The position numbers were made by a program, and so were the translations under genes. Below the pieces are notes generated by a model. That model had not been told where the DNA came from. It saw only the letters and a program-made list of their open reading frames with translations, and made no database searches. From assembly GCA_900315635.1 (NCBI GenBank), contig OMZV01000004.1, forward strand, positions 1 to 64,000: 64,000 nt of DNA, given 5' to 3'. Source of the stretch: an uncultured Prevotella sp. GTDB taxonomy: Bacteria; Bacteroidota; Bacteroidia; Bacteroidales; Bacteroidaceae. Positions 25,252 through 33,695 of this stretch are shown here, piece by piece. Numbering within the stretch: the stretch's first letter is position 1; each line of letters starts with the position of its first letter.

Positions 25252-26442
25252 TTACTTTATGATACCCTGTTCAACGAATATCTTCTTAAGACGCTGAACA
25301 CCGGCCTCGACCTGCTCCTCAGTGTGAGTAGCCATCAGAGCGAAGCGAACCAGAGTATCCTGCGGAGCGCATGCCGGCGGGATGACCGGATTGATGAATA
25401 CACCGGCATCGTATGCAAGTTTTGTTACAAGGAATGTCTTGTTGATGTCGCGGACATACAACGGAATGATTGGGCTCTCAGTATCACCAATCTCAAATCC
25501 TTCCTCACGGAAACGCTTAAGCGCATACTTGGTGACATCCCACAAATGCTGCTGGCGCTCAGGCTCAGTCTTGATAATATGGAGAGCCTCCATAGCTGCT
25601 GCAGTAGCTGCAGGTGTGTCACTAGCCGAGAAGATATATGTGCGGCAAGTGTGGCGAATATAGTTGATAGTGTCCTTGTCGCCGGCAATGAAACCACCGA
25701 CAGAAGCAAGACTCTTAGAGAATGTTCCCATGATAAGGTCGACATCGTCAGTTACACCGAAGTAATCGCAAACTCCCCTGCCCTGCTTGCCGAAGACACC
25801 CAGTCCGTGAGCCTCGTCGACCATCAGTGAGCAGTTGTACTTCTTCTTAAGTTCAACAATTTCAGGAAGCTTAGCCAAATCGCCTTCCATAGAGAAGACA
25901 CCGTCAACGACAATCAGCTTCACAGCATCATGAGGAAGTTTCTGGAGCACACGCTCAAGGTCTTCCATGTCGTTGTGCTTGTAGTGCAATGATGTAGCAA
26001 AACTCAAACGGCGTCCGTCGACGATACTGGCATGGTCGCGATCATCACAAATGATATAATCGCCACGGCCGACAACTGACGGGATAACGCCTGAATTAAC
26101 TGCGAATCCCATAGAGAAGCATAACGCATCGTCCTTGTGCTCAAACTCTGCAAGCTCTTTCTCCAACCGGACATGAATGTCGAGCGTTCCGTTGAGGAAG
26201 CGGCTGCCTGCGCAACCCGAGCCATACTTGTCGAGGGCTGCCTTGGCTGCGTCGATGACGCGCTGGTCGTTTGTAAGTCCTGTGTAAGCATTGGAACCGA
26301 ACATCAGAATCTTATGTCCATTAATGTCGGTGACCTCTGTACTTTGCTTGCTTGTAATTTCCCGGAAATAGGGATATACACCAGCCTTCATAAATTTCTG
26401 AGGCTCGCGGTAATTCTTATACCTTTCTTGTAATTGTCCCAT
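25252..26442 (-). CDS. spt: Serine palmitoyltransferase (alpha-oxoamine synthase)
   Basis: This 396-residue PLP enzyme condenses serine with a fatty acyl thioester to give 3-ketosphinganine, the first step of sphingolipid synthesis in Bacteroidales. Family marks are GSNAYTGLTNDQRV, YGSGCAGSRFLNGTLDIH, the DEAH tetrad at 209-212 (LMVDEAHGLGVFG) and the PLP lysine K243 in GTFSKSLASVGG. The closely related glycine C-acetyltransferase (kbl) is the main alternative, but the length and the divergent lipid-kinase neighbour favour serine palmitoyltransferase. A canonical promoter lies at 26492-26524. Confidence 0.85.
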   Translation of the reverse strand: MGQLQERYKNYREPQKFMKAGVYPYFREITSKQSTEVTDINGHKILMFGSNAYTGLTNDQRVIDAAKAALDKYGSGCAGSRFLNGTLDIHVRLEKELAEFEHKDDALCFSMGFAVNSGVIPSVVGRGDYIICDDRDHASIVDGRRLSFATSLHYKHNDMEDLERVLQKLPHDAVKLIVVDGVFSMEGDLAKLPEIVELKKKYNCSLMVDEAHGLGVFGKQGRGVCDYFGVTDDVDLIMGTFSKSLASVGGFIAGDKDTINYIRHTCRTYIFSASDTPAATAAAMEALHIIKTEPERQQHLWDVTKYALKRFREEGFEIGDTESPIIPLYVRDINKTFLVTKLAYDAGVFINPVIPPACAPQDTLVRFALMATHTEEQVEAGVQRLKKIFVEQGIIK

Positions 26443-26491
26443 TATATTAAATAAATAGGTGTAACTCTGAGGTTACAATTCAGTTAGGCTG

Positions 26492-26524
26492 CAAAGGTAC
26501 AAAATCTTTGTTATATTTCCCAAA
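26492..26524 (-). promoter_or_regulatory. Promoter of spt
   Basis: On the minus strand TTTG (26521-26524) and TACCTTTG (26492-26499) are separated by 21 bp, a textbook Bacteroidetes promoter. It lies 50 bp upstream of the spt start. Confidence 0.78.
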
Positions 26525-26594
26525 CTTTTTTGAGAAATATTGAACAAAGGTTATTTTTTAGTATGGACAACACTGGTTTTTCATACAAAATACG

Positions 26595-26602
26595 TACCTT
26601 TG
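26595..26602 (+). promoter_or_regulatory. TAnnTTTG element for the lipid-kinase gene
   Basis: TACCTTTG on the plus strand lies 41 bp before ATG 26644. Its position rules against the longer in-frame start at 26530, which would be upstream of the transcription start. Confidence 0.6.
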
Positions 26603-26643
26603 TAAACCAAAGCTATTACGTTTACCAATACGTTGAGAACTCT

Positions 26644-27660
26644 ATGAAGCACATAACATTCATTCTGAATCCTATTTCCGGCACCGTCAGCAAGTCGGGC
26701 ATCCCGGCACTTATCGACAAGTATCTGGACAAGTCGAAATACACATATTCCATCGAGAAGACTGAATATGCCGGTCATGGCACCGAGCTTGCCCGTCAGG
26801 CAGCTTTCCGTGGCGACGATATAGTGGTTGCGATAGGCGGCGACGGAACAGTCAACGAGGTCGGCAAAGCCCTTATCCATACCGATACAGCCCTGGGAGT
26901 GCTGCCATGCGGCTCGGGAAACGGACTTGCCCGCCACCTGATGATTCCCATGGATCCGGTGAAAGCAATAGAAGTGCTCAACGAAGGTGAGATACACGAC
27001 CTCGACTATGGCACCATCAACGCCATGCCATTCTTCTGCACTTGCGGCATGGGATTCGATGCTTTCATAAGCATGAAGTTTGCCGAGGCCGGTAAACGTG
27101 GTCCGATCACTTACGTACAGAAGGTTCTTGAGGAGGGTCTGCGCTATAAGCCGGAGACTTACGAGATAATCGACAAGGACGGCTCAAGCCACTACAAGGC
27201 TTTCCTGATTAGTGTGGCAAACGCGTCACAATATGGCAACAATGCCTTTATAGCTCCGCAAGCGTCAATGAGCGACGGTCAGCTCGACGTGATAATCATG
27301 GAGCCTTTCGATGTGCTTGAAGCTCCGCAGGTAGCTCTGGAGCTGTTCAATAAGACTCTGGACAAGAACACTAAGATTAAGACTTTCAAGACTGAGCGGA
27401 TAGTTATCCATCGCTCTGAGCCCGGACTGATACACTTCGACGGCGACCCGACAATGACCGGAGCCGACGTTGAGATCGACGTACATAAGGACGGAATAAA
27501 GATTGTCGTCAACAAGAACGCCAACAAGAGCTCACGGCAGCCTAACGCACTGCAGAACGCATTCTCTGAGTTCTTCTATGACATCGACAGTCTGCGCTCA
27601 ACTATTGTCGCCCAGAGCAAACGCCTTCAGGAAGTTATCCGCCACTCATTACCGATTTAG
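26644..27660 (+). CDS. Diacylglycerol / sphingoid kinase-like protein (YegS/DagK fold)
   Basis: This 338-residue protein carries the DAGK catalytic domain: FILNPISGTVSKSG at the start, VVAIGGDGTVNEVGKAL (nucleotide loop) and GVLPCGSGNGLARHLMIP. It would phosphorylate a lipid alcohol such as diacylglycerol or a sphingoid base. A C-terminal beta domain includes LIHFDGDPTMTGADVEIDVH. It is divergent from serine palmitoyltransferase across a short shared promoter region, which makes a sphingoid substrate attractive but unproven. ATG 26644 was chosen over 26530 because of the promoter element and the direct family start. The next gene begins immediately after the stop codon. Confidence 0.85.
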   Translation: MKHITFILNPISGTVSKSGIPALIDKYLDKSKYTYSIEKTEYAGHGTELARQAAFRGDDIVVAIGGDGTVNEVGKALIHTDTALGVLPCGSGNGLARHLMIPMDPVKAIEVLNEGEIHDLDYGTINAMPFFCTCGMGFDAFISMKFAEAGKRGPITYVQKVLEEGLRYKPETYEIIDKDGSSHYKAFLISVANASQYGNNAFIAPQASMSDGQLDVIIMEPFDVLEAPQVALELFNKTLDKNTKIKTFKTERIVIHRSEPGLIHFDGDPTMTGADVEIDVHKDGIKIVVNKNANKSSRQPNALQNAFSEFFYDIDSLRSTIVAQSKRLQEVIRHSLPI

Positions 27661-28359
27661 ATGTTTACATTCAAGCAATTCAGCGTTGACGATGCGCTTA
27701 CCGCCATGAAGGTCGGCACCGACGGAGTGCTTCTCGGAGCGTGGGCAGCAGGCGGAAAGCGCATTCTCGACATCGGGACGGGCAGCGGGCTCATTGCATT
27801 GATGATGGCTCAGCGGTTTCCCGAGGCTGAGATTGTCGGCATCGACATTGACGAGGACGCATGCCGACAGACACGGATGAACGCTGACTCGTCGCCTTTC
27901 GGCAATAGAATAACCATAGTTCACGCCTCTCTTCAGGACTATGTCAAGACCATTCCCGGTGCTTCTTTTGACTCTATAGTCAGCAATCCGCCTTACTTTC
28001 AAAATTCTTTAAAGTCACCCGACAGCAAGCGGACTTCCGCAAGGCACAACGATTCATTGTCATTCCGTGACCTTATAACCGGTTCCAAGGCTCTGTTAAA
28101 GCATGATTGTACACTGTCCATAATTGGTCCGGACACTGCGAAAAACGATATTGAGTCAGAAGCCATAATCAACGGAATGACAGTAAGTAATATCGTCAGA
28201 CTGAAGACAAAATCAACAAAGCAGCCAAGCCGGTTTATGATGCAGATTGTCAATGGATTCACCAATGAGTTTTCCAACACGACAGAAGTACTGAATGAAG
28301 CCGACGGCTCCCGTTCGGAATGGTATCATGAGTTGACGAAAAATTTTTATATAAAGTAG
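27661..28359 (+). CDS. trmN6: tRNA1(Val) adenine-37 N6-methyltransferase-like
   Basis: This 232-residue SAM-dependent methyltransferase is of the YfiC/TrmN6 type, which methylates A37 of tRNA-Val. The start MFTFKQFSVDDALTAMKVGT is characteristic, as are the SAM loop ILDIGTGSGLIALMMAQR, VGIDIDEDA and the catalytic NPPY in SIVSNPPYFQNSL. It begins directly after the TAG of the lipid-kinase gene, so the two are translationally coupled, although no functional link is obvious. An 83% overlap in another frame was ignored as a shadow. Confidence 0.88.
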   Translation: MFTFKQFSVDDALTAMKVGTDGVLLGAWAAGGKRILDIGTGSGLIALMMAQRFPEAEIVGIDIDEDACRQTRMNADSSPFGNRITIVHASLQDYVKTIPGASFDSIVSNPPYFQNSLKSPDSKRTSARHNDSLSFRDLITGSKALLKHDCTLSIIGPDTAKNDIESEAIINGMTVSNIVRLKTKSTKQPSRFMMQIVNGFTNEFSNTTEVLNEADGSRSEWYHELTKNFYIK

Positions 28360-28438
28360 TTCTTGTTCATTATCAGTCAAACAACGTCCAACCAACCAAA
28401 GGTTATTCAATGAATTATATTTACACGCATTGCAACGG

Positions 28439-28531
28439 GTACCAAATCAGAGCGTAAAAGATACCGTTTTAGCTCCTAATCGAGTATCTTTTACAGCATA
28501 ATCGGGTATCTTTTACAACACAGTTTGGTAC
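28439..28531. repeat. 93-bp palindromic intergenic element (TAAAAGATACC family)
   Basis: GTACCAAA at 28439-28446 and TTTGGTAC at 28524-28531 are terminal inverted repeats. Inside lie GTAAAAGATACC and two inverted copies reading GAGTATCTTTTAC and GGGTATCTTTTAC. The length equals that of the element at 45919-46011, and the internal modules are shared. Confidence 0.82.
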
Positions 28532-28698
28532 GGTTCTGTAATTAGCTATGATTCAGTCAGTTACAAAGCCGATATTTATCAGTCAACAACCATTGCAAAG
28601 AATCAAAATAATTAACATTGGGGAATGGCTTGTCAGTATACATCTTCAATTTTAAACTTTTATAAGCAACAAAGGGGCGGTATTCGGTTTTTTATTTG

Positions 28699-28706
28699 TA
28701 ACTTTG
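28699..28706 (+). promoter_or_regulatory. TAnnTTTG promoter element for lon
   Basis: TAACTTTG on the plus strand lies 57 bp upstream of the lon start codon. The upstream box is not clear (a T-rich run at 28687-28697). Confidence 0.55.
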
Positions 28707-28763
28707 CACGTTCAAAACAAGATTGTATATATAATCAGACTAGTAAGAAATCAGATAAACTAA

Positions 28764-31250
28764 ATGCAGAAAAGACAAAGCATTCAGATGATAGCCGACT
28801 ATGACGGCGACGTGAAAGACCTGTTCGACGTTAAAGTCGACGGCGAGGTGCCGGTTCTTGCTACCCGCAACGTTGTGCTCTTCCCCGGTGTCGTCACCCC
28901 GGTACTCATTGGCCGCAAGAAGAGCGCGGCACTCATCCGCAAGGCTTCAAAGGACGACAGTCTCGTGTTCGCCGTGTTCAACCAGAAGGACGAAAGCGTT
29001 GTCGAACCTACTGAGAAGGACTTGAATCATACAGGTGTCCTTGCCCGTCTGGTAAGGGTCATAAACATCCCGGGAGAAGAGAATTCTCAGACTGCCATCA
29101 TTCAGGCTATGGGACGTTGCAAGCTCGAGAAGATTACCAAGAAGCGCAACTACCTCTCAGGAAAGGTGTCGTCATTTCCCGAAGAATATCCCGATGAGGC
29201 CGATGTTGAATGGCAGACGGCTCTCAACGACCTTGCCCGCGTCACATCGGACTATATCCACAAGAGCGACGAACTGCCCGACGAGGCTGAATATGGATTC
29301 CGCAATATCAGCAACCCGGTAATCAGGGTTAACTATACTTGTTCGACTCTGCCTCTGAGCACAGCCGACAAAATGCGTCTCCTCGACATCGACAATGTCA
29401 AGGACCGCCTCTTCGAACTGCTCAAGGTAATGAGCCGTGAGAACCAGTTGCTCAACCTGATGATGAACATCCGCATGAAGACTCATCAGGACCTTGACGA
29501 GCAGCAGCGCGACTACTTCCTTCACCAACAAATAAAGAACATCAAGGAGGAACTTGGCGATGAGGACGGCAGCCCTGAGCGCAAGGAACTCATGAAAAAG
29601 GCGAAGACCAAGAAGTGGTCGAAAGAGGTCAAGGATGTGTTCGACAAGGAAGTCTCAAAGCTTGAGGCGCTGAACCCTCAGAGCCCTGACTACAGCATCC
29701 AGATGACCTACTTGCAGACGATGGTTTCTCTGCCGTGGAATGAGTACACCGAGGACGACCTTGACCTGCACCGTGCGCAGAGGATTCTCGACCGTGACCA
29801 CTACGGAATGGAGAAAGTGAAGGAACGCATTCTGGAGTACATAGCCGTCCTTCAACTGAAAGGCGACCTCAAGAGCCCTATCCTTTGTCTGTACGGTCCT
29901 CCCGGAGTTGGTAAGACTTCGCTGGGCAAGAGCATTGCCGAGGCATTGAACCGCAAGTATGTCCGCATTTCACTTGGCGGACTCCACGACGAAGCCGAGA
30001 TACGTGGTCATCGCCGCACATACATCGGAGCCATGCCGGGACGTATCATCAAGAGCATTCAGAAGGCTGGTTCCAGCAACCCGGTGTTCATCCTCGACGA
30101 AATCGACAAGGTCACCCAGGCAACTATCAACGGTGACCCGGCATCGGCTTTGCTGGAGGTTCTCGACCCGGAACAGAACAACGCTTTCCACGACAACTAC
30201 CTCGATGTCGACTTCGACCTGTCGCACGTAATGTTCATAGCTACCGCCAACGACCTCAACACCATTCCGCGTCCATTGCTCGACCGAATGGAGATCATTG
30301 AGCTTAGTGGCTACATCACTGAGGAGAAAGTCGAGATTGCCAAGCGCCATCTTGTTCCACGTGAGCTTTCGAACAACGGACTCGACAAGATTACCCCTAA
30401 AATCTCATTCACGAAGAAAGCCCTCGAGAAAATCATCGAGAACTACACCCGTGAAAGCGGTGTGCGCCAGCTTGAGAAACAGATAAACAAGGCTTTGCGT
30501 AAGATGGCTTATCAAAAGGCTCTGGACGGCACACTGGAGTACCACAGCGTAACTCCCGACAAGCTTGAATCGCTTCTCGGCAAGCAGCCTTTCTACCGTG
30601 ATATCTATCAGGGCAACGACTATGCCGGCGTTGTCACGGGTCTGGCATGGACTAGCGTGGGCGGAGAGATTCTGTTCATTGAGACTTCGCTGTCGAAAGG
30701 AAAAGGCAGCAAGCTCACTCTGACGGGAAACCTCGGCGACGTGATGAAGGAGAGTGCCGTCATTGCGCTGGAATATGTGAAGGCGCATGCCGACTCACTT
30801 GGCATCGACTACCGCATATTCGAGCAATGGAACATCCACATCCATGTGCCTGAAGGCGCCACACCGAAGGACGGACCGTCGGCTGGCATAACCATCGCGA
30901 CATCTATCGCCTCGGCTGTTACCCAGAGGAAAGTCCGCAAGAACACGGCTATGACCGGCGAGATAACCCTCCGCGGAAAGGTAATGCCTGTCGGCGGAAT
31001 CAAGGAGAAGATACTTGCTGCAAAGCGTGCGGGCATAACCGACATCGTCATGTGCCGTGAGAACAAGAAGGACATAGAGGATATTCCGGAGAAATACCGC
31101 AAGGGAGTGACTTTCCATTATGTCGAAAACGTACAGGAAGTATGGGATTTTGCCCTTACCGACGAGATTGTCGACAATCCTGTTAACTTTACCGTTGAGG
31201 ATGACAAGCCAGACACCAACGGTCTTGTAGCGAAAGGAAATGAGCAATGA
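28764..31250 (+). CDS. lon: ATP-dependent protease Lon
   Basis: This 828-residue cytoplasmic AAA+ protease degrades misfolded and regulatory proteins. It has the substrate-binding N-domain (PVLATRNVVLFPGVVTPVLI), a coiled-coil region, Walker A GPPGVGKT at 378-385, Walker B VFILDEIDK, and the proteolytic domain with the Ser706-Lys749 dyad in KDGPSAGITIA and VGGIKEKILAAKRAG. Its length is normal for the family. The ATGA overlap at 31247-31250 couples it to tgt, and an LptF/G-type gene follows. A TAnnTTTG element upstream supports an independent promoter. Confidence 0.97.
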   Translation: MQKRQSIQMIADYDGDVKDLFDVKVDGEVPVLATRNVVLFPGVVTPVLIGRKKSAALIRKASKDDSLVFAVFNQKDESVVEPTEKDLNHTGVLARLVRVINIPGEENSQTAIIQAMGRCKLEKITKKRNYLSGKVSSFPEEYPDEADVEWQTALNDLARVTSDYIHKSDELPDEAEYGFRNISNPVIRVNYTCSTLPLSTADKMRLLDIDNVKDRLFELLKVMSRENQLLNLMMNIRMKTHQDLDEQQRDYFLHQQIKNIKEELGDEDGSPERKELMKKAKTKKWSKEVKDVFDKEVSKLEALNPQSPDYSIQMTYLQTMVSLPWNEYTEDDLDLHRAQRILDRDHYGMEKVKERILEYIAVLQLKGDLKSPILCLYGPPGVGKTSLGKSIAEALNRKYVRISLGGLHDEAEIRGHRRTYIGAMPGRIIKSIQKAGSSNPVFILDEIDKVTQATINGDPASALLEVLDPEQNNAFHDNYLDVDFDLSHVMFIATANDLNTIPRPLLDRMEIIELSGYITEEKVEIAKRHLVPRELSNNGLDKITPKISFTKKALEKIIENYTRESGVRQLEKQINKALRKMAYQKALDGTLEYHSVTPDKLESLLGKQPFYRDIYQGNDYAGVVTGLAWTSVGGEILFIETSLSKGKGSKLTLTGNLGDVMKESAVIALEYVKAHADSLGIDYRIFEQWNIHIHVPEGATPKDGPSAGITIATSIASAVTQRKVRKNTAMTGEITLRGKVMPVGGIKEKILAAKRAGITDIVMCRENKKDIEDIPEKYRKGVTFHYVENVQEVWDFALTDEIVDNPVNFTVEDDKPDTNGLVAKGNEQ

Positions 31251-32374
31251 AATTCGAACTTCAACACACTGACGATGCCTCTGACGCACGCGCAGGACTG
31301 ATAACGACCGACCACGGCGAGATCCGCACCCCAATCTTCATGCCTGTCGGCACTGAGGGAGCTGTCAAGGCTGTCCATTTCTCGGAGCTTCGTGACGAGA
31401 TAAAGGCTCAGATAATCCTTGGAAACACCTATCATCTTTATCTGCGTCCGGGGCTTGACGTGCTTCGGGCAGCAGGCGGACTGCACGGGTTCAATGGCTG
31501 GGAACGCCCTATTCTGACTGATTCCGGCGGCTTCCAGGTATTCTCTCTGACCGGCATTCGCAAGCTGACAGAGGAAGGATGTGAGTTCCGAAGCCACATC
31601 GACGGGTCGAAGCACATCTTCACTCCTGAGAATGTAATGGACACTGAACGTGTTATCGGTGCCGACATCATGATGGCTCTCGACGAATGTCCGCCCGGAC
31701 TGAGTGATTACACCTACGCAAAGAACAGCCTGGCAATGACCCAGCGCTGGCTTGACAGGTGCATCAAGCGGTTTAACGAGACTGAGCCTCTGTATGGTTA
31801 CAAGCAGAGTCTGTTCCCGATTGTGCAGGGCTGCACCTACAAGGACTTGCGTTCCGAGGCCGCAAAGTTCGTTGCCGACAAGGGAGCCGACGGCAATGCA
31901 ATCGGCGGACTGGCTGTCGGCGAGCCAACGGAGGTAATGTATGAGATGATTGAGGTCGTCAACGCCATCCTGCCGAAGGACAAGCCACGCTATCTTATGG
32001 GTGTCGGCACACCGCAGAACATCCTTGAGGGCATCGAGCGTGGTGTCGACATGTTCGACTGTGTGATGCCAACCCGCAACGGACGCAACGCTATGCTGTT
32101 CACATACGAGGGCACTATGAACATGAAGAACAAGAAATGGGAGATGGACTTCACCCCTCTCGACCCCGACGGATGCTACGTCGACCGTGTAACTACAAAG
32201 GCTTATCTCCACCATCTCTTCAAGGCAAAGGAGCTGTTAGCTATGCAGATAGCGAGCATTCACAACCTGGCGTTCTACCTCAGGCTTGTAACTGACGCCC
32301 GCAATCACATCATCGGCGGTGACTTCACCAAGTGGAAGGCATCGGTAATAGACAACCTTGGACGGAGACGATAA
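31247..32374 (+). CDS. tgt: tRNA-guanine transglycosylase (queuine/preQ1)
   Basis: This 375-residue enzyme replaces guanine 34 with preQ1 in tRNAs that read NAY codons. Marks are LGNTYHLYLRPG, ILTDSGGFQVFSL, GVGTPQNILEGIERGVDMFD and the catalytic segment DCVMPTRNGRNA. The usual zinc site CxCxxC...H is incomplete: where E. coli has three cysteines this protein has GCYVDRV, so only one Cys remains, although the histidine in SIHNLAFY is kept. This may be normal in Bacteroidetes. It overlaps lon by the ATGA motif and is 12 bp from the next gene. Confidence 0.95.
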   Translation: MKFELQHTDDASDARAGLITTDHGEIRTPIFMPVGTEGAVKAVHFSELRDEIKAQIILGNTYHLYLRPGLDVLRAAGGLHGFNGWERPILTDSGGFQVFSLTGIRKLTEEGCEFRSHIDGSKHIFTPENVMDTERVIGADIMMALDECPPGLSDYTYAKNSLAMTQRWLDRCIKRFNETEPLYGYKQSLFPIVQGCTYKDLRSEAAKFVADKGADGNAIGGLAVGEPTEVMYEMIEVVNAILPKDKPRYLMGVGTPQNILEGIERGVDMFDCVMPTRNGRNAMLFTYEGTMNMKNKKWEMDFTPLDPDGCYVDRVTTKAYLHHLFKAKELLAMQIASIHNLAFYLRLVTDARNHIIGGDFTKWKASVIDNLGRRR

Positions 32375-32386
32375 ATTAGTCTGACA

Positions 32387-33619
32387 ATGGAGTACAAGAA
32401 GATTAGGAAATTCCACAAGTTGTTGAGAGCATGGCGGTGGCTGGATGTCCACACCAGAAGGCTCCGGCCGGTAGGGCGTGCGGTATGGCATGTCCTGCGG
32501 CGCGTGCTGGGCTGGCTCAATCCACGACGTTATATCAGCCTTCTCGACTGGTACATCATCAAGAAGTTCATCGGCACGTACGTGTTCTCGATTATCCTTA
32601 TTATATCTATAGCCATAGTCTTCGACTTCAATGAGAACCTGTCGAAGTTCACGCAGTACCATGCCCCATGGCGTGCCATCATCTTCGACTACTACGCAAA
32701 CTTCATTCCTTACTATTCCAATCTGTTCAGCCCGCTGTTCGTCTTCATCGCCGTCATCTACTTTACGTCGAAGCTTGCCGGCAATTCGGAGATTATAGCA
32801 ATGATGGCAACGGGCATGTCCTTCCGCCGGTTGCTGCGTCCTTACATGTTCACGTGTGTACTCATTGCGCTCACGACATTCTATCTTAATGCCTACGTCA
32901 TACCCCACGGCACGATAATCAGGCAGCAGTTCGAGAACCGTTACCGCCGAAACAAGGTCACGACGGCTGCCGAGAATGTCCAGATAAGGCTGTCGAAGAA
33001 CACGGTTGTCTACATCCAGCACTATGACGACCGCATGAAACGCGGATTCGGATTCAGCCTCGACAAGTTTGCCGACAAGAAACTGGTCAGCCACATGACT
33101 GCCAGCGAGATCCAGTATGACACCATCGCCGACTCAAAGTATCACTGGAAGGCAAACAACTGGAAGATACGCACACTGAAAGGACTGCGTGAGACGATAA
33201 CATCAGGCGCCGTAAAGGACACGATGCTGCTCATGGAACCAGCCGACCTCATATATTCCAAGGGTCAGCAGGAGACGTTCACGAGTCCGGAACTTCTCCA
33301 GTACATAAGCAAACAGACGTCCCGTGGCTCTGCCAACGTCAAGCAGTATGAGGTGGAATACCACAAACGAATAGCCATGTCGTTTGCCTCTTTCATCCTG
33401 ACCATTATCGGAGCGTCACTGTCGGCACGCAAGCGTAAAGGCGGAATGGGACTATATCTCGGTATAGGTCTCGGACTAAGTTTCGCCTACATCATGCTGC
33501 AAACGGTTTCATCGACATTCGCCATCAATGCCGACGCACCTCCAATGCTCGCAGCATGGATTCCAAACATCATCTTTGCCGTTATAGCGTTCTTCTGCTA
33601 TAGGCAAGCACCAAATTAA
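32387..33619 (+). CDS. LptF/LptG (YjgP/YjgQ) family permease
   Basis: This 410-residue inner-membrane protein belongs to the family that extracts lipopolysaccharide from the inner membrane with the LptB ATPase. It has three N-terminal membrane segments (FIGTYVFSIILIISIAIVFD, and two near 120 and 165), a periplasmic domain with WKIRTLKGL, and three C-terminal segments with KRIAMSFASFILTIIGASLS. About 50 arginine- and tryptophan-rich residues precede the usual family start at LDWYIIKKF. They may be a real extension or mark a start that is too early. It follows tgt by 12 bp. Confidence 0.88.
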   Translation: MEYKKIRKFHKLLRAWRWLDVHTRRLRPVGRAVWHVLRRVLGWLNPRRYISLLDWYIIKKFIGTYVFSIILIISIAIVFDFNENLSKFTQYHAPWRAIIFDYYANFIPYYSNLFSPLFVFIAVIYFTSKLAGNSEIIAMMATGMSFRRLLRPYMFTCVLIALTTFYLNAYVIPHGTIIRQQFENRYRRNKVTTAAENVQIRLSKNTVVYIQHYDDRMKRGFGFSLDKFADKKLVSHMTASEIQYDTIADSKYHWKANNWKIRTLKGLRETITSGAVKDTMLLMEPADLIYSKGQQETFTSPELLQYISKQTSRGSANVKQYEVEYHKRIAMSFASFILTIIGASLSARKRKGGMGLYLGIGLGLSFAYIMLQTVSSTFAINADAPPMLAAWIPNIIFAVIAFFCYRQAPN

Positions 33620-33695
33620 TGATGAATGAGGAGTGAGGAATGAGAAATGACAAGAAGAAAGGTCTCACTCCTTGTTTAAACAGTAAAACGACTTT

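Larger units (their letters stand above)
28360..28763. other. Intergenic region between trmN6 and lon
   Basis: These 404 bases contain no gene. They hold one 93-bp palindromic repeat element (28439-28531) and the lon promoter element (28699-28706). The remainder is AT-rich without further visible structure. Confidence 0.6.

Noticed and set aside
26530-26643. Longer start of the lipid-kinase gene
   Set aside because: The promoter element at 26595-26602 lies inside this stretch and the family start is at ATG 26644.
31118-32215. 365-codon open frame on the minus strand opposite tgt
   Set aside because: tgt is certain from its motifs, and the antisense product has no family signature.
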